From Polycladidibacter stylochi (GTDB lineage: Bacteria > Pseudomonadota > Alphaproteobacteria > Rhizobiales > Stappiaceae), in NCBI RefSeq assembly GCF_001562055.1, contig NZ_LLWE01000024.1, positions 62,001 through 126,000 of the forward strand: DNA of 64,000 nucleotides, written 5' to 3'. The translations under genes and the position numbers were made by a program. Shown here piece by piece: positions 45,514 to 54,900 of the stretch. Within the stretch, counting starts at the first letter, position 1, and every line of letters begins with the position of its first letter. The notes beneath the pieces were generated by a model. The model was not told the DNA's origin, did not search any database, and saw only the letters and a list, made by a program, of their open reading frames with translations.

Positions 45514-46032
45514 TCAAGCATACTCTTTTTCGTATAAAGTAATACCCGCTAAGTCTTTACTATGCTGGAGTGCGCCGCGAACAGTTTGTTGCTTATTAAT
45601 CGGTCCATCAGGCCATATTTCTGCAAGTGGCATGAGCACAAAACCCCGCTCACTCATTCTAGGATGAGGAATAATTAGCGCATCACTCGTATGCTCAATG
45701 CCTTCAATCAACAATAAATCAATGTCAATTGTTCTCGGACCCCACCGAACCTCTCTTGTACGCCCTAGCATTTGCTCAACTTGCAAACAGTGGCGTAACA
45801 GCTCCTCAGGTTCAAGTGAAGTTCTCACGGTAATACAACAGTTTCTATAATAATCCTGTGCAACAGGCCCCCAAGGTGGGGTACGATAATCACGTGATCG
45901 CGAGCAAAGCTCTACACGTGGGTGTTTGCATAATAAATCTACGGCCTGATCAATATAGTTTTTAGTATCACCTATATTAGAGCCAAGCCCAAGGGCAGCT
46001 TTCTTCAACACGCTCAATTGGACTGCCCCCAT
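45514..46032 (-). CDS. folK: 2-amino-4-hydroxy-6-hydroxymethyldihydropteridine diphosphokinase
   Basis: An enzyme of about 172 residues, transferring pyrophosphate from ATP in folate synthesis. ALGLGSNIGDTKNYI near the N-terminus, RDYRTPPWGP, and WGPRTIDIDLLLIEG with the metal-binding Asp pair are FolK signatures. The start is uncertain: ATG 46032 gives a 19-base overlap with folP, and a TTG at 46017 gives a four-base overlap preceded by GGGGG. folB, often between folP and folK, is absent. Confidence 0.92.
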   Translation of the reverse strand: MGAVQLSVLKKAALGLGSNIGDTKNYIDQAVDLLCKHPRVELCSRSRDYRTPPWGPVAQDYYRNCCITVRTSLEPEELLRHCLQVEQMLGRTREVRWGPRTIDIDLLLIEGIEHTSDALIIPHPRMSERGFVLMPLAEIWPDGPINKQQTVRGALQHSKDLAGITLYEKEYA

Positions 46033-46832
46033 TTTCGATAGGCAGCTATAATTTCGCAAATCTCAACGTGCTCTTTCACATCGTGAGCCCGAACAATATC
46101 AGCGCCCTTTTGAAGTGCTAAACTATGGACAGCTAAACTACCTGCCAGCCTTTCCTCAGGTTCGTTATTTAAAACGCGTCCGATCATGCTTTTACGTGAT
46201 GCACCAACAAGTAATGGCCGCTCAAAACTCTGAAATTCCTCGAAACAAGCAAGAACACGGTAGTTTTGTTCTAGCGTTTTCCCAAAACCAAAACCCGGGT
46301 CAAGTATTTGCTTTTCTTTAGGTATTCCTGCGCGATCAGCTTTAGCAATTGAAGCCTCAAACCCACGTTTCACGTCACTTACAATATCAATATCAGGGTC
46401 AACTTCTAATCGGTTATGCATCATAACCACATGCGCTTCAGCATCGGCAACAACATCAGCCATAGCCGCATCACGTTGCAATCCCCAGACATCATTCACA
46501 ACTTGCACACCGAGTTCGCAAGCCTGCTTGGCAACACGTGCTTTATAACTATCAATCGACAAAACAACAGGCAGTTCGCGAAGCTGCTCAAGAACAGGAA
46601 TAACCCGTTTCAACTCTTCTTCCGCATCAACCTCAACTGCCCCGGGGCGTGTAGATTCCCCACCCACATCTATTAGCTTAGCGCCGTTTTTGATCATTAA
46701 ATCCGCATGGATAATAGCCGCCTTCGCAGCATTAAACTGCCCACCGTCCGAAAAACTGTCCGGTGTTACATTCAATATACCCATAACCAACGGCTGATCC
46801 GGGTTCAATTTCAGGGGAAGCCGGTCTTTCAA
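46014..46832 (-). CDS. folP: Dihydropteroate synthase
   Basis: A 272-residue TIM-barrel enzyme condensing the pterin pyrophosphate with p-aminobenzoate, and the sulfonamide target. GILNVTPDSFSDGG, LIDVGGESTRPGA, LSIDSYKARVAKQA, DPGFGFGKTLEQN and GASRKSMIGRVL are all present. TTG 46832 is the start, with GGAG about 7 bases upstream. It overlaps folK by 19 bases or fewer. No structural-residue loss is noticed. Confidence 0.93.
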   Translation of the reverse strand: MKDRLPLKLNPDQPLVMGILNVTPDSFSDGGQFNAAKAAIIHADLMIKNGAKLIDVGGESTRPGAVEVDAEEELKRVIPVLEQLRELPVVLSIDSYKARVAKQACELGVQVVNDVWGLQRDAAMADVVADAEAHVVMMHNRLEVDPDIDIVSDVKRGFEASIAKADRAGIPKEKQILDPGFGFGKTLEQNYRVLACFEEFQSFERPLLVGASRKSMIGRVLNNEPEERLAGSLAVHSLALQKGADIVRAHDVKEHVEICEIIAAYRKWGQSN

Positions 46833-46971
46833 AAGGCGCTCCAGTTTTCAAAGTCAGACAACAAGTCCCCTTAGACGAAACCAGGCATATAGACAAGCCA
46901 AATACTCTCTAGAATTAAGAGAGTTAAACCATTCTTGGAGAAAAGAATAAAGAAGACTTCTCATGTAAAAT

Positions 46972-47000
46972 TATCAAGGCGCAATGATTGCGCCTTGATA
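46972..47000 (-). terminator. Rho-independent terminator of typA
   Basis: Perfect 13-bp arms TATCAAGGCGCAA (46972-46984) and TTGCGCCTTGATA (46988-47000) with a 3-base loop. On the minus strand a T-run (46966-46971) follows. It lies 10 bases past the typA stop. Confidence 0.85.
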
Positions 47001-47010
47001 TAAAGCGATT

Positions 47011-48828
47011 TTAGCCTTTATTTGCAGCCCGTTCTGCGCGTTTACGCTCATGCGGGCACAGCAATGCTTTACGTAAACGAATAGATTCAGGCGTCACTTC
47101 TACCAATTCATCATCAGCAATGTAGGAAAGCGCACCCTCAAGGCTCAGCTTCATTGGCGTTGTCAACTTAACTGCATCGTCTTTACCAGCAGAACGAATG
47201 TTAGTCAGCTGCTTGCCCTTGAGCACATTCACTTCCAGATCGTTACCACGGGTATGCTCGCCAACAATCATGCCCTGATACACTTTTGTACCCGGATCAA
47301 TCATCATTGGACCGCGATCTTCAAGGTTGAACAATGCATAGGCAACAGCTTCACCCTGACCGTTGGAAAGCAGAACACCGGTATGACGTCCTTGAATCGT
47401 ACCTTTATAAGGTGCGTATTCATGGAACACACGGTTGAAGATCGCAGAACCGCGCGTATCAGACATCAACTCGGCCTGATAACCGATCAAACCACGTGTC
47501 GGCGCATGGAATACCAAACGGGTACGGCCACCACCAGAAGGGCGCATCTCAAGCAATTCAGCCTTGCGCTCTGTAAGCTTTTGCACAACGGCACCTGAGA
47601 ACTCTTCATCCACATCGATGATAACTTCTTCGATTGGCTCAAGGCGGTTCCCAGCTTCATCTTCTTGGTAAACCACACGCGGACGGCCAACACAAAGCTC
47701 GAAGCCCTCACGGCGCATGTTTTCAATCAAGATGGCCAGCAAAAGTTCACCACGTCCGGAAACGATGAAAGCATCCGCTTCATCGGTTTCTTCAATACGC
47801 AGCGCAACGTTACCTTCAGCTTCCTTAAACAGACGCTCGCGAATAACACGAGATTGCACTTTCGTGCCCTCTGTACCGGCCAGCGGACCGTCGTTAACGC
47901 GGAACATCATAGAAAGGGTAGGCGGGTCAATTGGCTGTGCCTGGATTGGCTCACCTACAGCAGGGTCAACAATAGTATCCGCCACTGTTGCTTTCGTCAG
48001 GCCAGCAATAGAAACAATGTCTCCGGCTTCACCTTCTTCAATCGGCTGACGCTCAAGACCACGGAAAGCAAGCACCTTGGAGATACGACCCGATTCAATC
48101 AGGCTACCATCACGGGAAAGTGCCTTAACGGCCATATTGGGCTTTACAACGCCTGAAGCAACACGACCTGTCAAAATGCGGCCCAAGAATGGGTCGGATT
48201 CAATTGTTGTGGCCAGCAGACGGAATTCACCTTCTTCAGATTCTGGCGGCGAAACCTTTTCCAAAATCATATCAAACAAAGGTGCCATGCTCTCTTGCGG
48301 TCCGTGTGGCTCAAGTGCCATCCACTCTTGTTTGGCGCTACCGTAGACAACAGGGAAATCCAGCTGCTCTTCGTTAGCGTCCAAAGAAGCAAACAGATCA
48401 AATACCTCATCCAGCACTTCTTCAGCGCGCTGTTCCGGCTTATCAATCTTGTTAATGGCAACAATTGGCTTCAGACCAAGCTTCAAAGCTTTACCAAGCA
48501 CAAATTTAGTTTGTGGCATTGGCCCTTCTGCGGCATCCACCAATAGCACCACACCATCAACCATATGCAAAATACGCTCAACTTCACCACCAAAGTCAGC
48601 GTGGCCTGGCGTATCAACAATATTAATACGTGTATCGTTCCAAACGAGAGACGTATTCTTGGCAAGAATGGTAATGCCGCGCTCACGCTCGATGTCGTTA
48701 GAGTCCATCATGCGTTCTTCAGTACGCTGGTTGTCCCGGAATACGCCAGACTGTTTCAGCAAGACGTCAATAAGTGTTGTTTTCCCGTGGTCAACGTGGG
48801 CGATAATCGCGATATTGCGAAGTTCCAT
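47011..48828 (-). CDS. typA: Translational GTPase TypA/BipA
   Basis: A 605-residue ribosome-associated GTPase needed for stress and low-temperature growth in several bacteria. AHVDHGKTTLIDVLL is the P-loop, DTPGHADFGGEVER the G3 motif and AINKIDKPEQR the G4 motif. Domains II, III and V and the C-terminal BipA-specific domain follow, ending KRAERAANKG. The ATG at 48828 lies 6 bases after GGAG and gives the usual MELRNIAI start; the frame opens 18 bases earlier. Confidence 0.95.
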   Translation of the reverse strand: MELRNIAIIAHVDHGKTTLIDVLLKQSGVFRDNQRTEERMMDSNDIERERGITILAKNTSLVWNDTRINIVDTPGHADFGGEVERILHMVDGVVLLVDAAEGPMPQTKFVLGKALKLGLKPIVAINKIDKPEQRAEEVLDEVFDLFASLDANEEQLDFPVVYGSAKQEWMALEPHGPQESMAPLFDMILEKVSPPESEEGEFRLLATTIESDPFLGRILTGRVASGVVKPNMAVKALSRDGSLIESGRISKVLAFRGLERQPIEEGEAGDIVSIAGLTKATVADTIVDPAVGEPIQAQPIDPPTLSMMFRVNDGPLAGTEGTKVQSRVIRERLFKEAEGNVALRIEETDEADAFIVSGRGELLLAILIENMRREGFELCVGRPRVVYQEDEAGNRLEPIEEVIIDVDEEFSGAVVQKLTERKAELLEMRPSGGGRTRLVFHAPTRGLIGYQAELMSDTRGSAIFNRVFHEYAPYKGTIQGRHTGVLLSNGQGEAVAYALFNLEDRGPMMIDPGTKVYQGMIVGEHTRGNDLEVNVLKGKQLTNIRSAGKDDAVKLTTPMKLSLEGALSYIADDELVEVTPESIRLRKALLCPHERKRAERAANKG

Positions 48829-48994
48829 GCAGGCTCCATAAAGCACAGCCGAGCTTGATGTCAGCCAATCTTGTTAGTGCTGACTTTATAGCTGTGCGGT
48901 TAGTTTCGTTCGGAATTTGCAGGTCTTCTACAGCATTTGTGGAAAAAATAAAATAGCTTCTACGATATTGGCTGCATAAAAAGCAAAAGCACAA

Positions 48995-49393
48995 CTAACC
49001 CATATGGTAAAATTGCCAATCTTCATAGGTTAACAACCCTTCACGACGAAGCACACGCGTAGCGGGTAGGGTCGCGGCCAATTCATAGCCGTAGACCCAA
49101 AAGCACGTATCAGCCCCAATACCACATAAATCAAAAACCACATCTTCCGGTAACATTATTTCTTGTTTTGGTTTTATTCTATGCACAACACCATTGAACT
49201 TTACAATCAGATCGCAATTAAGCGGTGAAATTACATCACTCGCTTCAGAGTATAAATTGCGCAGTATTTTGTCTCTCCTGCTAGATTTCAAAACACACTG
49301 ATAACCCAGTTCAACTAAGCTTCTTTTAATATTTTCAAAAGCTTCTTCCTCTATGCAACCTGACTTAACATCACTTCTATTAACTTTAAGCAC
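48995..49393 (-). CDS. Unidentified 132-residue protein
   Basis: I do not recognise this protein. It begins at GTG 49393 without a clear ribosome site, so the real start may be inside. It is a mixed alpha/beta, soluble-looking sequence with KPKQEIMLPEDVVFDLCG and YEDWQFYHMG, and has five cysteines and no signal or membrane segment. It lies between typA and a MarR gene with low-complexity AT-rich flanks. Coding potential is plausible but unproven. Confidence 0.5.
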   Translation of the reverse strand: MLKVNRSDVKSGCIEEEAFENIKRSLVELGYQCVLKSSRRDKILRNLYSEASDVISPLNCDLIVKFNGVVHRIKPKQEIMLPEDVVFDLCGIGADTCFWVYGYELAATLPATRVLRREGLLTYEDWQFYHMG

Positions 49394-49701
49394 TGTGATT
49401 GAACCACTTATAATTCTAATGTTGTCAAATACTAATTTACCTGTATGTAGAATACTATTAGTATTTTTATAAAGATCATTCCTTAGTAGTAGTTCGAAAA
49501 TTCACAATTTCACCCCTTCAATTCACACTCTATTACAATTAAACACCGGCTTTTCCTTGGATATTTTAGAAATATCACGTAGAGTGATCACGTAGGGTAC
49601 GCGCTTAGATTGCATCTTGATATTTCAATATGCATGACGTGTGTCTGTTTTTGCATGCAATTTAGTATTTTCATTTTATTTTGATAAGGATACCAGATTA
49701 T
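49394..49701. other. Intergenic region with short repeats
   Basis: About 308 bases, no gene. It holds a 7-bp dyad AATACTA-T-TAGTATT (49451-49465), a direct repeat ATCACGTAG (49574-49582 and 49587-49595) and a palindrome TTGCATGCAA (49651-49660). The last lies 42 bases before the MarR gene start and is the best operator candidate. Confidence 0.5.
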
Positions 49702-50166
49702 ATGACGAACCTCTTAGATACAGTAGAAACAACGCCTGCAGCACAACAACAAGAATCATATGTTTTTCTTGTTCAAGACCTTGCTAGGTTGCTACGTAAG
49801 TTTATTGAAAAAGAGCTCGCCAAAGCCGGGCTTGGCATAACACCATCTGGTGCACGCGTTCTTTTTTACTCGCTTGCATTTCCCGGATTACGTCAAAACC
49901 AACTCGCAGAACGTATGTCACTTGACCCGATGACACTGGTAGGTCACCTAGACATTCTTGAAGAACAAAAGCTAGTTGAGAGAAAGCCTGATCCAGAAGA
50001 TAGGCGGTGTAATATTGTCGCCTTAACACCCCAAGCCATGGAGCTATTGAAAGAGGTCAAGCAGGTTGGCCTCAAGGCTCAAGCGCAAGCATATGGTGAT
50101 TTAAGTGACAGCGAATTAGAGCAAGCATATATTTTGCTAAAAAAAATGCGCGATAATTTGTTGTAG
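49702..50166 (+). CDS. MarR-family transcriptional regulator
   Basis: A 154-residue winged-helix dimer. LRQNQLAERMSLDPMTLVGHLDILEEQKLVERKPDPEDRRCNIVALT is the MarR DNA-binding region with the wing DPEDRR. ATG 49702 follows an AAGGA at 11 bases. The gene stands alone with the divergent neighbour unidentified, so the regulated target is unclear. Confidence 0.88.
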   Translation: MTNLLDTVETTPAAQQQESYVFLVQDLARLLRKFIEKELAKAGLGITPSGARVLFYSLAFPGLRQNQLAERMSLDPMTLVGHLDILEEQKLVERKPDPEDRRCNIVALTPQAMELLKEVKQVGLKAQAQAYGDLSDSELEQAYILLKKMRDNLL

Positions 50167-50182
50167 TCGCTCGCCAATATAA

Positions 50183-50208
50183 AAAGCCCGGACCACTATC
50201 CGGGCTTT
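50183..50208. terminator. Bidirectional terminator
   Basis: Perfect 10-bp arms AAAGCCCGGA (50183-50192) and TCCGGGCTTT (50199-50208), loop 6. On the minus strand the stem runs into TTTTTATATT, the stronger side, serving the hbd gene; on the plus strand it terminates marR. Confidence 0.88.
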
Positions 50209-50262
50209 AGCGTTAGTTTTGCTTGTTACGAAAACAAGAGAGCAAAAGAAACAAAATAAACC

Positions 50263-51144
50263 TTATCGCGTTGGTACAGGTACTTCACCGCGATAGTCAT
50301 AAAAACCACGCTGGCTTTTACGGCCAAGCCATCCAGCTTCTACATACTTAACAAGAAGCGGGCAGGGGCGGTACTTCGTATCAGCCAAGCCCTCGTAAAG
50401 CACCTGCATAATCGAAAGGCAGGTATCCAGACCAATGAAATCTGCAAGTTGCAACGGCCCCATAGGGTGGTTCGCACCAAGACGCATAGCGGTATCGATT
50501 GCCTCAACAGAGCCCACACCTTCGTATAGGGTATAGATAGCTTCGTTAATCATTGGTAGCAGAATACGGTTGACCATAAACGCTGGAAAATCTTCCGAAA
50601 CGGCATTGGTCTTACCTAACTTTTCAGTAAAATTCCTGCAAGATTCAAAGGTCGCGTCATCCGTTGCAATACCGCGTACCAGTTCCACCAGTTCCATTAT
50701 TGGCACCGGGTTCATAAAATGTATGCCAATAAACTTTTCAGGCCGATCCGTTGTCGCAGCCAAGCGCGTAATCGAAATAGAAGAAGTATTGGTACCCAAA
50801 ATCGCTTCAGGCTTCAAAATTGGGCAAACCGCCGTGTAAACCTTGCGTTTGATCTGCTCATTTTCACTTACAGCTTCAACAACCAAGTCAGCATCACTAA
50901 AGATATTAACATCAGTCGAGCTTTGAATAAGCCCCAGAGCTGCATCGCGCTGTGCTTCAGTTATGGTACCTTTTGCAATTTGCCGGTCCATATTACCATG
51001 AATGCTAACAAGGCCTTCATCAATACGTTCCTGGCTAATATCCAGCATAACCACGTCAATGCCCGCGAGAGCACAAACATGCGCAATACCATTTCCCATT
51101 TGCCCGGCACCGACAACGCCGACTTTTTTTATTTCGACTACCAT
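50263..51144 (-). CDS. hbd: 3-hydroxybutyryl-CoA dehydrogenase
   Basis: A 293-residue NAD(P)-linked enzyme interconverting 3-hydroxybutyryl-CoA and acetoacetyl-CoA. VGVVGAGQMGNGIAHV is the nucleotide site, and EAVSENEQIK, FIGIHFMNPVPIMELVE and DFPAFMVNRILLPMINEA fit the single-domain short type. The frame extends to 51246 with a Cys-containing leader, but ATG 51144 gives the normal N-terminus. It lies 156 bp downstream of etfA on the same strand, so the set may be an operon. Confidence 0.93.
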   Translation of the reverse strand: MVVEIKKVGVVGAGQMGNGIAHVCALAGIDVVMLDISQERIDEGLVSIHGNMDRQIAKGTITEAQRDAALGLIQSSTDVNIFSDADLVVEAVSENEQIKRKVYTAVCPILKPEAILGTNTSSISITRLAATTDRPEKFIGIHFMNPVPIMELVELVRGIATDDATFESCRNFTEKLGKTNAVSEDFPAFMVNRILLPMINEAIYTLYEGVGSVEAIDTAMRLGANHPMGPLQLADFIGLDTCLSIMQVLYEGLADTKYRPCPLLVKYVEAGWLGRKSQRGFYDYRGEVPVPTR

Positions 51145-51300
51145 AGTCTGATCCAGATCATCTTGTGTGTGACAGCGCCCACAACTGGGACAAATGCCAT
51201 TATCCTTGCTTGGCCCCAATGTGGCAAGACTTCGTGAAAACAGCAAGAACCCCAGAACGAAAAATTCCCGTCCTGAGGCTCTTTCTTCTCATCTTTTCGT

Positions 51301-52230
51301 TTATATTGCCTGTTCTAACTCTGGTAAAACATCAAATAGGTCTGCAACCAAGCCATAATCAGCAACTTGGAAAATCGGAGCTTCCTCGTCCTTATTGATA
51401 GCAACAATAACCTTGGAGTCTTTCATACCAGCCAAGTGCTGGATAGCCCCGGATATACCGCAGGCAATATAAAGCTCAGGCGCAACCACTTTACCCGTCT
51501 GCCCCACCTGCAAATCATTAGGTGCATATCCCGCATCTACCGCAGCACGCGAGGCACCAATAGCGGCCCCCAGCTTATCCGCAACAGGCACAATAACTTC
51601 CTGAAATTTCTCGGAAGAACCAAGCGCACGACCACCAGATATAATTATTTTAGCAGAAGCCAGCTCAGGCCGATCAGACTGGCTGAGTTCCTCACCAACA
51701 AACGCGCTTATCTCACTACCACCTGCAGCCTCGACAGTCTCAATGGGGGCATTACCACCAGCTTCAGCCGCAGCAAATGTCGAAGTACGAACAGTGATGA
51801 CCTTTTTAGCATCGCTCGTTTGTACTGTCTGAATGGCGTTGCCCGCATAAATAGGGCGCTCAAAAGTAGTTGCATCAACCACTTTAATGATTTCAGAAAC
51901 CTGCATTACATCCAGCTTTGCAGCCAAACGTGGCATAATGTTTTTGCCAGTAGTGGTCGCAGCCGCTACAAATGTGTTGTAGTTATCAGCAAGAGAAAGC
52001 ATCAATGCTGCAACCGGTTCAGCCAGGTGGTGTTCCAGTACATCGGCATCAGCATGCAAGACCTTAGCAACGCCATCCAGCTTAGCAGCTTCAGTGCAAA
52101 CATCACCGCTATTTGCACCTGCGACAAGAACATGGACCTCTTCACCCAATGCCAGCGCTGCAGTTAAAGCCTTTGCAGTGGCCTCATTTAACGCACCATT
52201 ACTATGTTCAGCCAATAAAAGTGTTGTCAT
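51301..52230 (-). CDS. etfA: Electron transfer flavoprotein alpha subunit
   Basis: A 309-residue FAD-carrying subunit. The C-terminal domain has the FAD motif [53 protein letters not shown] and [18 protein letters not shown]. EtfAB pass electrons from acyl-CoA and other dehydrogenases to ETF-ubiquinone oxidoreductase. It follows etfB by 20 bp. Confidence 0.95.
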   Translation of the reverse strand: MTTLLLAEHSNGALNEATAKALTAALALGEEVHVLVAGANSGDVCTEAAKLDGVAKVLHADADVLEHHLAEPVAALMLSLADNYNTFVAAATTTGKNIMPRLAAKLDVMQVSEIIKVVDATTFERPIYAGNAIQTVQTSDAKKVITVRTSTFAAAEAGGNAPIETVEAAGGSEISAFVGEELSQSDRPELASAKIIISGGRALGSSEKFQEVIVPVADKLGAAIGASRAAVDAGYAPNDLQVGQTGKVVAPELYIACGISGAIQHLAGMKDSKVIVAINKDEEAPIFQVADYGLVADLFDVLPELEQAI

Positions 52231-52250
52231 CGTATTGCCTCCTGTCAGAC

Positions 52251-53000
52251 TTAAAGTACACCAGCTTCGTTTTTCAGCTTGTCAACAAGCTCACTCACAC
52301 TGGCAACTTTGACACCTGCCTGACGCCCTGCTGGCTCGGTGGTTTTCAAAACTTTCAGTCTCGGGCTAATATCAACCCCATAGTCAGCAACTGTTTTCTC
52401 ATCAACTGGCTTTTTCTTGGCCTTCATAATGTTTGGCAATGTCGCATAACGCGGTTCGTTCAAGCGCAAATCAGTTGTAATAATCGCCGGTAAAGCCAGT
52501 TTGACGGTTTGCAAACCACCATCTACCTCACGGGTAACAGCAACACCATCATCTGCGACCTCAACATTCGAGGCAAAAGTGCCTTGTGGCCAATCCAGCA
52601 ATGCAGCCAGCATCTGCCCTGTCTGGTTGCTGTCGTCATCAATCGCCTGCTTGCCAAGAATAACCAGTCCTGGCTCTTCAGCCTCCACAACAGCTTTCAA
52701 TAGCTTGGCCACAGCCAGCGGCTCAACATTTTCATCTGTATTAATCAAAATGCCGCGATCCGCGCCCATTGCAAGGCCCGTACGAATTGTTTCGCCCGCT
52801 TGTTTAGGCCCAATAGAAACCAGCACGACCTCTTCAGCCTTGCCAGCTTCTTTAATCTTTAATGCCTCTTCAACGGATATCTCGTCGAACGGATTCATAG
52901 ACATTTTAACGTTCGCCAGCTCAACACCGCTCTCGTCAGCTTTCACTCGAACTTTCACGTTATAATCGACGACCCGTTTTACAGGTACGAGAATTTTCAT
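52251..53000 (-). CDS. etfB: Electron transfer flavoprotein beta subunit
   Basis: A 249-residue partner of EtfA that holds [46 protein letters not shown] and [24 protein letters not shown] match EtfB. ATG 53000 is preceded by GGAGG at 8 bases. First gene of the etfB-etfA pair. Confidence 0.95.
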   Translation of the reverse strand: MKILVPVKRVVDYNVKVRVKADESGVELANVKMSMNPFDEISVEEALKIKEAGKAEEVVLVSIGPKQAGETIRTGLAMGADRGILINTDENVEPLAVAKLLKAVVEAEEPGLVILGKQAIDDDSNQTGQMLAALLDWPQGTFASNVEVADDGVAVTREVDGGLQTVKLALPAIITTDLRLNEPRYATLPNIMKAKKKPVDEKTVADYGVDISPRLKVLKTTEPAGRQAGVKVASVSELVDKLKNEAGVL

Positions 53001-53484
53001 GGTATATACCTCCACCAAACCAATCGCCTTGCGCTACCCAAAAGCAGCACCCCAAAAGACCCAAAGGTTTCGCCTGATTGCAGTGCAACATCACACTTTC
53101 TTTGCAGCGACGGTAATAATCCCACAGCAAACTGTCAACGCGCAAACAGGTGATAATTCAAAGCGGCCCCAACCATTGTATAGTACGCTAACTATATGAA
53201 ACGAGCGTTTTTTCCGTCAAAAGTTCGGGTTCGGCTTCTGTCCAGTTCTACCAAATACCTAACGTTTAGGTAAAGGTTCTAAACATATCTAATCATGTAA
53301 AAACTTATTGGGAGTTGGCCGCAGCCCTTAAGATGGTTTTCTCAACTACAAAAAATGGCCAAAACTACATGTTAGAGACAAACCGCATCAAAGAAGCGTT
53401 GGTGCACTCCAAAACAATCTGTGGGTAGACGCATCATCTCTATTAGATCGCATTTTGAGGCGTTCAAACCCATTCAAGAAAAAC
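53001..53484. other. Intergenic region, nothing seen
   Basis: About 484 bases between etfB and the end of the adenosyltransferase gene. It should contain the etfB promoter. No repeat, RNA or convincing short gene is visible. Confidence 0.5.
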
Positions 53485-54075
53485 CTAGTCGCCCGCGCCC
53501 AAGCGATGTTTACCAGGAACCCATAATACATCCCCTTGCCCAAGCTCGTTCACATAACGTGAAGCAACAAAAAGCAAATCGGAAAGCCTATTGAGGTATT
53601 TAGGAGCCGCAGGGTTAACAGCCTCAATCTCCGCCAATGCATAGGCAAGACGCTCGGCCCGCCGCACGACAGTGCGCCCATGGTGTAATTGCGCAGCAAC
53701 CTTGCAGCCACCGGGTAATACAAATGAGCGCAAAGGCTTTAAATCACTATTTAAACTGTCAATTTGGTTTTCAAGCCAACTCACTTGCGTAGCTTGAACA
53801 CGCAGCGCACTACCTTCTTCTTCCTCTTCTGAAGTGGGGGTTGCAAGGTCCGCACCAACATCAAACAAATCATTTTGAATATGAAAGATAATAGCATCAA
53901 TGGCTCGGTGTCTAGGTTCACAAAAGCTACGCACAATACCCAAAATGGCATTAGCCTCATCTACCGTACCATAAGCTTCGATACGTAAATCATGCTTCAC
54001 ACGGCGCTCACCATTACTCAGCGCTGTCGTCCCGCTATCACCCGTGCGGGTATAAATCTTATTTAGTATGACCAT
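53485..54075 (-). CDS. PduO-type cob(I)alamin adenosyltransferase
   Basis: A 196-residue enzyme making adenosylcobalamin. NKIYTRTGDSGTTALSNGERRVKHD (ATP site), AYGTVDEANAILG, SFVLPGGCKVAAQLHHGRTVVRRAER and YLNRLSDLLFVASRYVN are diagnostic. It can supply the cofactor for Ecm in this window. The start is ATG 54075, with AGGTGA upstream; the frame opens 30 bases further. The small membrane-protein gene upstream is 33 bp away. Confidence 0.93.
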   Translation of the reverse strand: MVILNKIYTRTGDSGTTALSNGERRVKHDLRIEAYGTVDEANAILGIVRSFCEPRHRAIDAIIFHIQNDLFDVGADLATPTSEEEEEGSALRVQATQVSWLENQIDSLNSDLKPLRSFVLPGGCKVAAQLHHGRTVVRRAERLAYALAEIEAVNPAAPKYLNRLSDLLFVASRYVNELGQGDVLWVPGKHRLGAGD

Positions 54076-54108
54076 GTCATCACCTGAAAAAATGCCAATC
54101 GGCATATG

Positions 54109-54303
54109 TTAGTTTAAGTAGCCATACCACATGCCCACAACAATAATCGCTATGGCCACAAATTGCAGTAGTACCCGCAGGCGCATCAGTTTTTGTGAGC
54201 GGTTACTTGTCCCGCCGCGCATCATATTCCAAAGGCCAAGAAACAACACGATAGCAACAGCAAGTAGCGCTAATGGCAAGGCATAGGTAAATACACTTTC
54301 CAT
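54109..54303 (-). CDS. Small twin-transmembrane (HIG1-like) protein
   Basis: A 64-residue membrane protein: helix 1 (residues 3-22, TYALPLALLAVAIVLFLGLW), a basic loop NMMRGGTSNRSQKLMRLR, and helix 2 (residues 41-60). This is the bacterial HIG1/twin-TM pattern, often beside the adenosyltransferase gene. Function is unknown; mitochondrial relatives tune cytochrome oxidase. ATG 54303 follows GGGGG. Confidence 0.83.
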   Translation of the reverse strand: MESVFTYALPLALLAVAIVLFLGLWNMMRGGTSNRSQKLMRLRVLLQFVAIAIIVVGMWYGYLN

Positions 54304-54337
54304 ACATAACCCCCCAACGACTGTGCCAGACATTACA

Positions 54338-54850
54338 TTAGCTATTAATGCGTATAATAGCGCCGTTCAAAACCGCTGCAAACGAAATCCAGCATACGTA
54401 GGGGAAAAATAGCCAAAACGAATAGGTATTACGGCCCCAAAAAGCTTTTAAAAGCCACAAGCTCACCACAATAAGGCCAACTAAAACGGCAAACGCTCCC
54501 TCCAGATTGTGCCAGCCAAAGAAAAACTGCGACCACAATCCATTCCCGATAAGCATTAATATAGCCCCCACCTGCAAAGCAAACTTCCGCGTATCGCGCT
54601 GTTGGACTTTTTCCACTTGCTGCGGCAATTCAACTGCCAACCAGATTGCCAGGGTGATTGCTATATATAGCAATGTCCAAACAGGTGCGAAAACCCAATT
54701 CGGAGGGCTAAAACTAGGCTTGTTGAGTGTTTGATACCAACCAGCAATTTCAGAGCTTGTTACAATTCCGCTGAAAGTAGCCACCGCATAACAAAGTAGT
54801 GCCCAGCCCAAAAGGCGTAACCAGACACGCTTATTGGTAATGCGTTTCAT
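54338..54850 (-). CDS. TspO/MBR family protein
   Basis: A 170-residue, five-helix membrane protein. SSEIAGWYQTLNKPSFSPPNWVFAPVWTLLYIAI and NGLWSQFFFGWHNLEGAFAVL are the TspO signature. Relatives bind porphyrins and cholesterol and in Rhodobacter modulate photosynthesis genes. ATG 54850 follows GGGAG at 8 bases. Confidence 0.92.
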   Translation of the reverse strand: MKRITNKRVWLRLLGWALLCYAVATFSGIVTSSEIAGWYQTLNKPSFSPPNWVFAPVWTLLYIAITLAIWLAVELPQQVEKVQQRDTRKFALQVGAILMLIGNGLWSQFFFGWHNLEGAFAVLVGLIVVSLWLLKAFWGRNTYSFWLFFPYVCWISFAAVLNGAIIRINS

Positions 54851-54900
54851 GACAACTACTCCCTCTCTCAAATGCAGTTTACAGCAAGAATAGCGAAACC

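Noticed and set aside
47254-48858. Many plus-strand frames across typA
   Set aside because: TypA is clear on the minus strand, so all of these are shadows.
51367-52167. A 266-residue plus-strand frame across etfA
   Set aside because: It is antisense to an unambiguous EtfA with conserved motifs, and its own sequence has no domain.
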